Of a stretch of DNA of 64,000 bases, positions 13,671 to 39,500 are shown one piece after another. The stretch lies in contig CAMQGK010000144.1 in assembly GCA_947000775.1 (NCBI GenBank), positions 6,656,501 through 6,720,500 on the forward strand, written 5' to 3'. The stretch comes from Pterois miles (lineage: Eukaryota > Chordata > Actinopteri > Perciformes > Scorpaenidae). The position numbers were made by a program, and so were the translations under genes. Within the stretch, counting starts at the first letter, position 1; each line of letters begins with the position of its first letter. A model generated the notes under the pieces. It saw only the letters and a list, made by a program, of their open reading frames with translations, ran no database searches and had not been told where the DNA came from.

Positions 13671-13839
13671 ATACTGACATTTTTGCTTTTTTGACATACT
13701 ATACTGTGACTTTTTTTTTTTTTCACTTGTTTTGACATACTATGCTGACTAAGGCTTTTTTCAACATATTATACCATGACTATGTTTTTTGTGATAGTAT
13801 ACTATCACTTCGTTTTCAACATACTATACAATGAGGTTA

Positions 13840-13920
13840 TTTTTTGGCATACTATACAATCACTTTTTTAAACTTTACATTGTAAAGTTTAAAAAAGTGA
13901 TTGTATAGTATGCCAAAAAA
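13840..13920. repeat. Perfect 40-bp-arm palindrome made from satellite sequence
   Basis: Left arm 13840-13879, single-base spacer T at 13880, right arm 13881-13920. I checked the arms base by base and they are exact reverse complements. The left arm holds a satellite-type core (GGCATACTATACAATCAC), so the right arm is an inverted unit in an otherwise uniformly oriented array. Confidence 0.97.
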
Positions 13921-13975
13921 AGTCAGTTCACAGTAATGTTGTAAAGTTTACAACATTACTGTGAACTGACTTTTT
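13917..13975. repeat. Perfect 29-bp-arm palindrome adjoining the first
   Basis: Left arm 13917-13945, spacer G at 13946, right arm 13947-13975, with perfect complementarity. It shares its A-run (13917-13920) with the first palindrome. Both palindromes have TGTAAAGTTT at or next to the centre, which suggests linked fold-back copying events. Confidence 0.97.
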
Positions 13976-14250
13976 AAAACTTATTTGACAGTATTACTTT
14001 AATTTTAATATTATAGTGACTTTTTAAACTTTTGACCTACTGTATTGACTTTTTTTTTTCTACTACATACTATACTATGATTTTTTTTTTTTTTTTTTTT
14101 AAACCATTTTCAACATGGTATACAATGACTTTATATTAAATATGCTGGCTTCTTAAATTGGCACAGGGGTTCTTAAAGTTTTGATGACTGAGATGACAGT
14201 TGATTTTCAAAATTCGCCATGAATGATTTTTATTCTTTGTCACATTACAG

Positions 14251-14442
14251 ACTGATGATAAAGGAGTCTTCAGTACAGACTTGTCTCAGGAATATCAGCT
14301 GGCAGCTTCCACGTTTGGTCTGAGTCGTGAAGCCATATGGAAACTCTCCCAGCAGGCCATAGACTGCATCTTCGCAGCAGACTCAGTGAAACAGCAGCTC
14401 AAACAAAAGTGGATCGATTTACAACCTCAGGTGTTTAAATGA
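14251..14442 (+). CDS. adal: adenosine deaminase-like protein (N6-methyl-AMP deaminase), last coding exon
   Basis: A 64-codon terminal exon opens after the acceptor CACATTACAG and ends at TGA 14440-14442. Its translation begins TDDKGVFSTDLSQEYQLAAS and ends KWIDLQPQVFK. I recognise this as the C-terminus of ADAL/MAPDA (human: TDDKGVFA, then LSQEYQLAAETF, IFASDS and LRKKW). The enzyme is a cytosolic metallo-hydrolase that deaminates N6-methyl-AMP and related N6-substituted purine nucleotides. The metal-binding and catalytic residues lie in earlier exons, which are not in this window. Everything upstream to base 1 is satellite, so the last adal intron is at least 14 kb. The gene converges on nat10. 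Confidence 0.9.
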   Translation, partial: TDDKGVFSTDLSQEYQLAASTFGLSREAIWKLSQQAIDCIFAADSVKQQLKQKWIDLQPQVFK

Positions 14443-14689
14443 CCCGTTCAGTGGAACCTACAGCCTGTCATATACCTCAAAGTTCATTTTAAAAAAACTT
14501 ATTCATTTAACTGTCTTTGTAGACTCATGACATCAACTAAAAAGGGAAGACTAAAATATTGCAAAATGTTTTGAAATAACAAGTAAATAACACCTATTTA
14601 GTATGACCTGTGTAAGTGTGTTATTTTCTGCTGATACACTGTACAGTCTGTGCAGTGTGGCACACATCATAAATCAAAGTAGCAAAGAG

Positions 14690-14722
<33 letters not shown>

Positions 14723-14849
14723 TCAAGTTGCTTTTCCTTTTGGATGCTCTCATCTTCGGTATTTGCAAGTCCATCCAATATTATCCAAAGTTCTCCAAAT
14801 TGCAGATCATGTTGATGCTTCTTTGTGCACTGTCCTGTCAATGCAGCTG
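14443..14849. other. Convergent 3' interval between adal and nat10
   Basis: Only 407 bp separate the adal stop (+) from the nat10 stop (-), so both 3' UTRs must lie here and probably overlap. An A27 run is at 14695-14721. I see no exact AATAAA on either strand, so the cleavage signals are variant or lie inside the neighbouring gene. Confidence 0.7.
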
Positions 14850-28952
<14,103 letters not shown>

Positions 28953-29340
28953 CGTCTATTACTGCTTCTGAGAGGAAAAGTCAGAAATAATCACAAACAG
29001 ACACCAGAGACACAGCGCGACATAAACGGTGCAGTTACACCCACAAAGTGCTGTTAAACTGAGCAAGGAGGACGGATTGACTGGAGCTAACTTGCAGCCC
29101 AAACAAATGTGAGTAAATGTCAGCAAGGAAACTAAAATCTGCCACAGTGTGATGAAGAAACGCAGAATAAAGCGTCGCTTCAAACATTCAACAGTTAACG
29201 TTACCTTCTGTTACACACGAACTGGTTGGTGATCAGTATTCACGCAATTCAAACAACCTGAATTTACATGCAAACCATCATGCTGTTGATACACTCACGT
29301 GGAGACATCCGTTCATGGAGGACCCCTGGTGACGTCATAT
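28953..29340 (-). promoter_or_regulatory. nat10: nat10 5' UTR exons and presumed promoter
   Basis: The coding start exon extends to 28967 (acceptor CTTTTCCTCTCAG). A likely non-coding first exon runs from 29205 (donor CAGAAG|GTAACG) up to about 29,330. CACGTG is at 29296-29301 and a consensus CRE TGACGTCA at 29330-29337. The TSS itself is not determined. MYC/CREB-type control would fit a ribosome-biogenesis gene (inference). Confidence 0.6.
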
Positions 29341-30060
29341 CTGCGCGACGATCTTTGTAAAACTTAATATAAGCAGATTGGCCTCCGACTTTTGTCTGCC
29401 GGGTGGAAATACAAACAACTGAAATCTTTTAGGTTTACATTGCAACTGCATTGATAATCGATCAACCCTTTAAGTCATTTTTAAGCGCAAAAATTTTACT
29501 AAGTGTAAAAATTATTTGAGTATGACTTCTCAAATGTGTTTTTTTCTTAGTTGTTTTCTCAGTCAAGTTATGTCAAATATTTATGTGCTTTGGACAGATT
29601 AGATAGTTAAAGACGGCAATATGAAAACTTTCATCTATGGTTCAGGGAAATTGTGACACACATTGTACTGAAGATCATGTTTAAACTGATTAAACTGGGA
29701 CCGGTGATGAGCATAAGCTCAGGGGAAAAATCCTTGAGAGCACATTTATGGTGAAAATATACCTTCCAAATACAGCATGAGCAATGAATATAAGTTTATC
29801 AATAAAGAAACAGGCTGATACAAAGATTCAAAGGGCATTTGTTCCTATTTAAGTCAGGAAGCCTTAATTCAAAAAGTGTGTTGAGCAGAATAAAGCTGTA
29901 TAACAGGCTGCTGAAAACAAAGGTAATATAAAGTCTGACAGAAACCCTGAATACATCAAAGTTTCATTAGAATAAAAAAGGACCCACTGCAGCATTTACG
30001 TGACATCTTCAGACTAATTGGTTTTACTGTACAGCAGAAAATTGAGGCTGAAACATGGGT
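29341..30060. other. Intergenic interval nat10-caprin1, nothing recognised
   Basis: AT-rich, with no open frame of note and no repeat I recognise. The two genes are co-directional (caprin1 upstream, nat10 downstream). Confidence 0.6.
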
Positions 30061-30072
30061 ATGCAACACAAC

Positions 30073-30078
30073 TTTATT
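30073..30078 (-). terminator. caprin1: Candidate caprin1 polyadenylation signal AATAAA
   Basis: TTTATT on the plus strand, ~450 bp beyond the caprin1 stop codon at 30526-30528. It would define a ~460-nt 3' UTR. Confidence 0.5.
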
Positions 30079-30525
30079 GAAACTCTTGAAGCAACATCAA
30101 TTTACAAACAAGGAAACGGGAGCTCATTGAACATAAAACGCTTTTTTTTTTTTTTTAGAACCAAAATGACAGAAGAGAACCGAGAAGGGGAATAAACTCC
30201 CAAGGGTTGGACCAGCAGTGGCAGGTGCATTTTTATACAAAAAATAACTTATGAAATCTTTCAAGTTTACAGGAATATTGTAACACATGGCTTGTGTAAA
30301 TCGATGACTGGATTTACAGCTCAGCTTGTGTTTCAGACTTTAAATGATTTAATATTTCCAAATATCAAAGCAGATATTACTTTGATTTAAGAGACAGGAA
30401 AAATACCACTGATGAAGAACAAAAAAAAAAAGAGAACATGAGTGAGCTGGGGCAAATGCATTCTTGAATTTTGAATTTTCAGTGTGGTGCAAGTTAGTCA
30501 GTCACAGTCATTATGAAAGGCCTTT

Positions 30526-33500
30526 TCAGGATCGTATTGCCTGAGTGCTACCTCTCGACACTCCTCTGGGTCCCTGACCAGCTCCGCGCTTGTAGTTCGG
30601 TTGGTAACCATCCTTCAGCAATGAGGGGAAAAAGAAAGACAGACATTTTACAAACTACTCTGACAGCAAAGATGACATAAACAAATCCAGTGAGGTCTAA
30701 ATGTTTCTATCATACCCTCTGATAATTCCCGTTTGAGTAATCCCGAGGTGTGTTGAACTGAGTCTGTCCATAACCAGAGTTTGGAGTGTTGGCGAAAGGA
30801 GGACGATAACCATCATAGCCACCTGAAAATAGAAGACTTTAAAGTTAAAATGCTCCTCTCAAGAATAACAATAAAACAAGCTCAGATCCTTTAGCCCCTT
30901 TAAGACATACATATATCCAGTTTTACATGTAAACAACCTGTGTCCCTTTTATGTAAAAGTCACAACGGCAATCTTACACAGTTGAGATGACTAACATCAC
31001 CACAAAACCCTATAAAACTAATCTGAATTTAATAAGAATGTCTTAAAATGAACTTAAATGACCAATATGTAATATATTTACTGTAATAAATCATGAAATG
31101 ACCATGATATGTCATCAGAGAGGCTGAATTGACATACTGGCCTCTCGACAACAACGCTACAGCCAGCATGTTCTCCTTTGAAATTTCGATACAGGTCTGG
31201 AACGTCTGTTTTTGTTTTGACCGGTGTCCACTGCCCATTTCAACACCCCGTTCCCACATATGAAACAAACTGGCATCCAGGCACAGCCTTCTACAGCCAT
31301 GGAAGCAAGCAAACAAACCGGATCAACAGAAGTAACATTAATATTAGATTCTACCCGACCTGAAAAGTCTCGGTACATCTCTCTGTGGTCTGTGTGCAGC
31401 TGGTTATCAAGGAAGCGAGTACAAGCGTGTATTTGAGACACACCAAGAATGTGAAGTGATACAGACTAATGTCACTGCTGGCCAGCTCCAATGTTTCAAA
31501 TTGGGACAGCCTGTTACCCATTTTAAACGCTAGCTGTCAGTGCTACGTATTGCTCCTTTAACAGCAACAGCAGCATGAGGTGAAATATGCACAGAGGAAC
31601 TTAATACACTTCTTGTTCCTCTTCTTAAGAGCCATGTAATATACAGCACGTATCATTTAATTCATCATTTTAACGCAAGACAATGAAATGGTGTTGACCA
31701 GTTGAAAAGTTGTAGAGATTCGTCTCAGTCTATATATTTTTCTCCTCATACCTCAATAACGCCAACTGAAAATGCAGCAAAACACTTAAGTAGAATAGAA
31801 GCAGTAGAATTAAATAAGAGTCCCAACATGACGATGACCATTATGTCTGAACAAAGTCATAATGTAACTGACATCTATGTCTGAATGACAAAAGGCCAGA
31901 ACGCTAAAAGGTCCAGTGTGTACAATCTGGCAGTATGTAGCAGTCAGAAGGGATGTGACTGAGGAAATTTTCCCATCGGTTAATAAACTTGTGACAACAC
32001 TGGTGTTACCAATTACACCAGACATTTTTCAAGAAAAGACGATGTGATGCAACAGGACAACGACCCAAAGCATAGAAGTAAATCAACAACAGAAGAAAAT
32101 AGGCCTTCTGGAGCGACCCAGTCAGAGTCCTGACCTCAACCTGATTGAGATGCTGTGGCATGACCTCAAGAGAGCGATTCACACCAGACATTACAAGCGA
32201 GTAACATTATTGACTGGGTTAGTCCATTCTGGGAAACTGTAGAAACATAGCAACTCAACATGGCACACTCCATGGCAAGGAGACACACTCCATATGTGAA
32301 TATAAACAGCTCATTCAAAGGTAACAAAAACACAAAGATTTTTATTTTCAGGTGATTATACAATAAATAAACATATTTATTAATATTGAATTCAACTTCT
32401 GCCAATAGATCCCTCTAATTGTTACACACTGGTCCTTTAACAGATAATTGAAGCCAGCAATGTCACCTATTCCACGTCTGAGGTGAAAATACAGGATTCA
32501 TTTATTTTGTGATCTTACCTCTAAATCCATTCGATGAGCCTCTGTAGCCGTTGATCATGCCCCTGGCATTGCGAGGTCCACCGCGAGACATGCCTCTACT
32601 GTTGTAGAAGGACTGACCCTGCCTGACAAAGCCTGGGCCCTGCTGGGGAGGCTGCTGGTGGCCTCCGGACTGGTCTTGGGAATGGAAGGCACCAACTACT
32701 AGAAAACAGGTGCCCCAAAACAGATGCAAGTCAATCTCCAGTCAAAGACAAAAACACGGTATTTAACTGGAACATCATCTCATAACGACACATCTGACAA
32801 TCAATCCAGTAGGTAAATACTGAAAATCTGCCCACCAGACTGCAGCTGTTCTGACTGCATCTCCGTCTGCTCCACAGGATGCTGTGGCTGGCTGCTGAAG
32901 GCTTGGTTGTAGCTGTTCTGGTATTGGCTGGCCTGGTTCAAAGCCTCCGTCTCATTAGCTGGAGGGACTGGGGCATTGAGATTGAACACCTGAGGGGAGA
33001 ACAAGGGCCACATTGTGGTGAAGCCAAAACCAGAGGAAAGGTTACAGGCTCATTAGGAGAAAGTCCATTACTCATTAGTTCCTCGACATAGCTGCTTCAC
33101 TACAAACCCATACAACTGCAATATGATGAGAGGGCATTTTAAGGACTCTGCAAGCAGTTCCTAATGGAAGTCATTAATGACAAAGACCTTTTTTATCTGC
33201 ATGACAGACCAGATATTCCAGTCTTGGAGTAAACTTAAATACTAAATGCTTTTAATACAGGTATAATGTGATAACAGGCAATTCTTCAGTAAGCTTGATG
33301 GATTCTTTGGTAAAAGTCGTCACAAGGGCCTTACTGTCTGCATTGACTGGAATGGTGCTGCGTTGACATTGATGCCACTGCTGTGTGGAGCTTTGGAAAC
33401 AGGCTGGAAAACTTGTGTTTGAGAGACAGGTGGGAGAGCTGTAGAGGGTGGAGGCTGCTCTGACGACAAGGACATGGAGGTCTGTTGAAGAGGGACAACG

Positions 33501-36500
33501 CAAGCTCAGAAGGTCGAAACATTTCTCAATGTCATTTAGTATTCAGGTTCAGGTTTCACAATTAAAATTCTTTACATTAAGATGAAATGAAGATATGATC
33601 TACACTGATAACTGAGGTCATGTCCTTATTTTCCCTGGCTACTTGAATAATTCAGCAACCTACAATTTAATACTTACACAAGGTGGGCATTTTACAGGCT
33701 GATTCCAATGTGTTTCAACTCAGTATACTTCAAAGGTAAATAGACTGCAATTTACAGCATGGGATCTAACCCCCAATCTTACAACTGATTGACGACTCGC
33801 TCTCTCTCTGAGCCACAGCTCAACTAAATAGAGGACTGGAGCTGGGTCTGCTTGCAGGCTTATGTGGTACATTGCTTTGAGGATTATAAAACAATGTTTG
33901 ACCCTTTTTAAATTAAAAATATATCAAGCTGTGTAATGCATGTTGAATAAGATCTTTGCCCAAATACAGTATTCTTAAGTCAAAAATGTTCCCTGACTTA
34001 AATCAGTTAAAACACCCAGCAATATAGGAAGGACTCCTTAACAGAGCAGCATGGTTTACCTGGATGGGGTCGATGGTTTCTGTTGAGGGTCGAGGATCTG
34101 GCGTGTGCGAGGTCTGATACATGGGGGGCGGAGTTGGGGAGATGATAGGAACCTGAAAACAGAAAGTAAAAATAAAACAATCTCTCTCAAAATGTCTTCT
34201 ACGCGGCTACACCATCAGCGTTGTCTCTTCAAGTTTGATTACTTACTTGTGTGGGCTCAGGTTGGACAGGAACACTGTTGGGTTGCGACAGCCGGGACTC
34301 TGGGTGAACTAAGAAGATTTGAGCAATGCACCTTAGTAAACCAGAAAAGTCATTTCAAGCTTCTCAAGTGTCATGTTTGCACAACACAAGATATCAGAAT
34401 GGAGCTTCTCTTAGTAAAACATACCTGGAGGACACACCATCTGTGGTAAGTCCATGTTTGGAGCAGGTTTCATAGGTTGCGCTGAGACAATAGCAGGATC
34501 AATGGGCTGTCCGTCAAACTCCAGCATAGAGTCCTGAGAGCACAGAAGTGATGAGCACAATGCTGAACATCACCAGTAAAGAGGCGTTATTAGCACAAAG
34601 TTCCCACCTGCATGAAGTTGTACGTTCCCTGCATCTGTGCCATCAAGTCCTGCACCACCTGCTTCCTGACCATGGGGTCAGTAGGCGGCACAGGTGATGC
34701 TAAGTTCAGGGGGTGGGTCTCCAAGGCAACAGGCGAAGCTGCAGGCTGCTGCTGCATGGCAACGACTGCCTGAGGGAGGAAGAGACAGCCAGGTGAATCA
34801 GAAACATGGAGGAAGAGGAAGAATTAAAAACTGGTATAGTGCTTATTAGACAATACCTGTGGGTTTAGATTCACATCATGGTTCACAAATTGAAATACTC
34901 ATTTTTATATATGTCTTCAGTTACTTTATTATGTATGTGTTCATTAGTGTAAACTCGCACATTAGCAACAATCTGACCAGAAAGATAGAGGCAGCATAAA
35001 ACATATTCAGCACAAAAAACCTGACAGACCTCATCAGAGAAAGGGCCTGTACATGCAGTACAGTGTAGTGACCATAAAAACAATTCATTGCTCTCTGAAG
35101 GAACTTCTCAGCTTTTATTTTTCCCCATCTATCAATCATAGTAGGTTAATTTATCTTCTTTGGCAATGCCCAACAGAAAAGCACTTCATGGCAACACAGG
35201 TGGGAAAAAAAAGTCTTACTGTCTCCAGTACACACAGAAGCTTAAATCCTTGTTTATACTCGTATAAAACACCGTGCTGCAGGCCTTCACAAATGACACA
35301 CAAGCTCTGAATATGCTCACAGGGAGTTCATGCACAACACGTTGTTTGCTGCAGTATTCTGCAGAACGCCAGGGGCGTACAAAATAAATACAGTGAACCC
35401 TCGCTATAACGCGGTTCACCTTTTGCGGCTTCGCAGATTTTTTTACAGTGCATTTATTGTGCTCTGAATCCTGATTGAAAAAGAAAGAGTGCCTCTCAGA
35501 GAAAGACTCCTGTGCAGCCTGCAGTTGAAACAGACGCTACAGCGCAGCGGAGTGAGGACGGAGAGGCTCAGCTGGAGGGACTGTGAAATACGCCAGTGAC
35601 AATGTTTCCAACCTTGTATTCATTACTATACTGTCCTGTATTCAAATTATTGTTTTACAATACCGTTCTTTAAACTATCATAGTTATTTGTAAGAAAACG
35701 TTAATATTTTTATTTCTTAAACAAATTTTGGGCCTGAAAACAGGTTTTGATTTTTGGTTTCATTCTATAGTACAGTATTGCATTGTAAAATAATAGTAAA
35801 AAATAAAGCTGACTACTTCATGGATTTCACCTATCGTGGGTTATTTTTGGAACGCAACTCCCACGATAAACGAGGGTTCACTGTACTCTCAAGAAGCCAG
35901 AAGTCAACGAGTGTTACCAAAAAAATGCAGTAGACCTATTTCCTGATGGAAATTAAAGATAATTGAATTGAATGCAGCTACTCAATGCTGAGGAGGAACT
36001 GTAATTAACAGTAAACTCATCAAAAATTGATAGTTATACTTTACCACCTTTGACAGAAAGGAGTCAAATATTTGGAACAACAAATGTATTATAATGACAC
36101 CAAGATTGAAAGGTTATACCCTGTAAACAATTTGATTCAGCTGGCTATTTACTGAAACGTAGATTTGTAAGATCTCCTGTTTTTAAAGAATTTAAAAACA
36201 AACTGTCCATCTTTCTAAAATCCTGAGCTATATTAATGGTATGGATAAATTCACCGAACTTATCTGCTTTCAGCAGTATTTTTGTCAGGCATGTCTGCAC
36301 AGTGGACACCTATTAACAAAAATTTGGCAATACACAACCAGGCGGCAACTTGCGGAGCCTTTGCGTTTGACGCAAGTTACTGTACCTGACGTCATTTCTG
36401 TTGAAATGACGTCGAAACGTCAAAAAGATTTTGGCAAACAATGTGGCTAATCAACTTGGTCAGGAAATGACTCACATTAATATGAAATATCTTAGAAATG

Positions 36501-39500
36501 CCAAAACACGCTGGAGGGAGGCTTTAATGAAATATTTTGGTATTATTTTTGTGGCTGCAAAAATTGTAATCGACACAAAGAGGAAAAAAATAAACTTCAA
36601 TCCCAAAACAACAACATCCCTGCTGCATACCTCTGTTTCCGTGGTCCACTCGTCCCCCTGCTCCTTCTCACTGCTGCTGTATGTGCCGTCTGGAATGAAC
36701 TGTCTGTTTATAAACTGGAGGGGAAAGAAGCAAACATCAGCACAACACTAATAAATAATACTATCATATCAAGACTCCACTGGAAAGGGGAAAATTAATC
36801 TCACCTCTGTTGTTTCCACCGCAATGGGCTCTGTGAACTCCTCAATTATTTCAGTTTCTGTAAAGAGAAAAACTGTTTGAGTATAATGCAGTGCCGATTT
36901 CATTTATGGCTTCATTACATTAGCATTTTAAAAATAGCGAGTTAATGTAGCATGTCTTCAGAGAGTGGTGGGGACCTGGATCAGCAGTCTGACTCTGCTC
37001 TTCTGCTTCTGACGATTCAGATACTGCTGCCGCCACTGCCGCCACTGAGGCTGCCTCTTCTTCCTCTTCCTCCTCACACACTCCGTTTTGGTGAGATGGA
37101 ACCCGGTCAAAGTACCCACTTAGCAGAACCTGGTCCAAAGTCTCTCTCAGTGCCTTGTCTAGCAGGGGAATAACATAGTAAGCACTTTATTGGAAAAGCA
37201 AGCCACACAAATCAAACCAGCAAACCAAAACAACAATCAAACCATCATTTTGTGAGCTGTGAATTGACCCTTTGCTAAGCCCCGCCCCTTTGTTGTTAGC
37301 CATTGCTGCTCCATCAAACTGTTAGCTGTGTGAGCTAGCATGGAACTCACACCGTCACTACCTGCACTCCCCGAAGAAATATCTGATTTTTGGAAATACA
37401 AAATTGATTTCAGCGAGAAACAGACAGATGGGCCTACAATGCCTTTGAAGGATATATCAGGATGTCAAACTGAGCAAACAGCAGCAGAAATAGGTTAAAA
37501 AGATAAAGATGGACTCAAAAACCTACAGATCAGTGTAAAAGTGAGCCACTACATCACCTGGCAATCGAGACGAAAGACAATGAAATTAAAGAGCAACATT
37601 GTTCCTGTAAAGCAGAGTAGGTCTTTATTCACTGTTACAGTCATTAAAAAGCAAAAGAAACGTGTATACATTCAGTAGCTAAAGTAGCATAGAAATGCTA
37701 GTTAATATTAATGATGTGCTGTTCTATGCTAATGTTAGCTTGTGTATACATTCAGTAGCTAGCGTAGCACATAAGTGCTAGTTAACATTAATGATGTGCT
37801 GTTCAATGCTAATGCTAACTTGTGTATACGTTCCATAGCTAGCGTAGCATAGAAGTGCTAGTTAACGTATATGACGTGCTGTTCGATGCTAATGTTAGCA
37901 CTAAAGCTGCAAAGATTAAGTGATTAACTGTCAGCTAGTTAAATAATCAACTATTTTGATGAAAGACAATGAAAATAATCAGAAGAAACGTATATCTCCT
38001 TCCAACCTCTCCGAGTAACAAGTATCACTATTACACATGCCCCAGGCACAATGTCGGTGTCGGACCCTGGCTGGAGCGAGCCATAGCCAGCGCAATGATT
38101 GGCCAGTCAGTGTTCGAGGGGTGGGACTTAGCAAAGGACTTGGAAAATAGATCTGTATAGATCTGTACTTTCACAGGTGAAGATACTCTTTTTTTTTTTT
38201 TTTTTTTTTAAATAAAATCATTAAAACTGTAACATTTCAAACAGTGAGGATTTATTGATTAAGTGCTTGACAGCAAAACAGAAATCTGCAACTAGTTTGA
38301 CAATCAATGAACTGTTTTTTTCACATTTGACAGTACCAGGTTCTCAAACATGAGAAATTGTTGATTTTTTGGTATTGCAATGGGCTTTATTCACTGTTGT
38401 CTGATATTTTAATGACCAAATGATCATTCACTTAAATCAAGAAAGTAAATTCCATATGAACGCCCCCCTCATGTTGTACTCACAACCTCGTAAGAAAACA
38501 GTTTCTGAAAGCTTCGAGTTCATAAGCTGTGACATGTTTGTTGATGTTGTCACAAATGGCGGAGGCCTAGAGGCCTTTCCTAATGCCTAATTTATACGGC
38601 TCAACTCTTCTCCTTGACTCCTCGCGCTTTAGTCCTGCCCGTGCGAGATGCAAACGGAGGAGGCAAGGAAGGGACACGAGGAGAGAGGAAGCGAAGAAAA
38701 ATGTTTTTAGAGACATGAGATGTCCTTTCCTCTGAAGCATCATGTGAAGCAATGTTTCCAATTACAACAGCAGCTGATCACAGCTGGATCAGCTGTCAGT
38801 CGGCTTTAACAGCTCTTTATTTCTGAACTTTACTACAAATAAAGACGCATAGTTCTCAGTGTTTTCTCTCTGTAGCCTTTTACCTGTTTAACAAACACCT
38901 GCAAATGAATAACAGCCTGTCTGTATTTATACTCTGTACCGTGTCCTGTTTAGAGGCTCAGGAACGATTTCCACTAGCACAATACCTTTATAATAGTTAT
39001 TCATTTTTAGAGCCTGTTGTTATTGATAATCTGACACGAGAAATTATTTATTAGGCTAAATGTTTGAGGGAAAACTGAAATGATGCAAGTCATATCAAAC
39101 CTGATGCTCAGGAATTATCAGCCTCATGTGACTGATGGGAATGATGACAAATGATATGAAAGGGGTAGAAAACCCTCCTTCGCTCTCTGACTTTAATAGT
39201 CTCCTTGATAAAAGTTTATGGAGAAAAAAACAGATCATGAAAAGAAAAATCTTTCTAATAATTTAAGAAAGTTATTTGGGGACATTAGGTGTCAGGTCTT
39301 ATAAAGCTCTTTCAATAACAGGCTGCAGGTCCTGCTGCTGGAACACATCACCATCGACATGGTCTGTTTGTTATTCAGACCGACAATTGACACGGATTTG
39401 AACTAAATGGTGAATCAGAAGACAAACTATAAAACTGTTAATCTGTGAACTGTCTTCACTCGGGTATGAAACTCCAGTGATGCTGACATGTATCAGATCA

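Larger units (their letters stand above)
13671..14130 (+). repeat. Degenerate right edge of the array
   Basis: Units become irregular (TTTTTCAACATATTATACC, CAACATACTATACAATG, TTTTCAACATGGTATAC) and fade out by about 14,130. This is about 120 bp before the last adal exon. It contains two perfect palindromes, listed separately. Confidence 0.85.

Noticed and set aside
1..14130. CRISPR-like regular repeat-spacer pattern
   Set aside because: Spacers are T-rich variants of each other, not unique, and the context is a vertebrate intron.
1..14130. TTGACA and TATACT words in each unit resembling bacterial -35/-10 promoters
   Set aside because: Spacing is only a few bases instead of ~17 and the host is a eukaryote; coincidence of AT-rich sequence.
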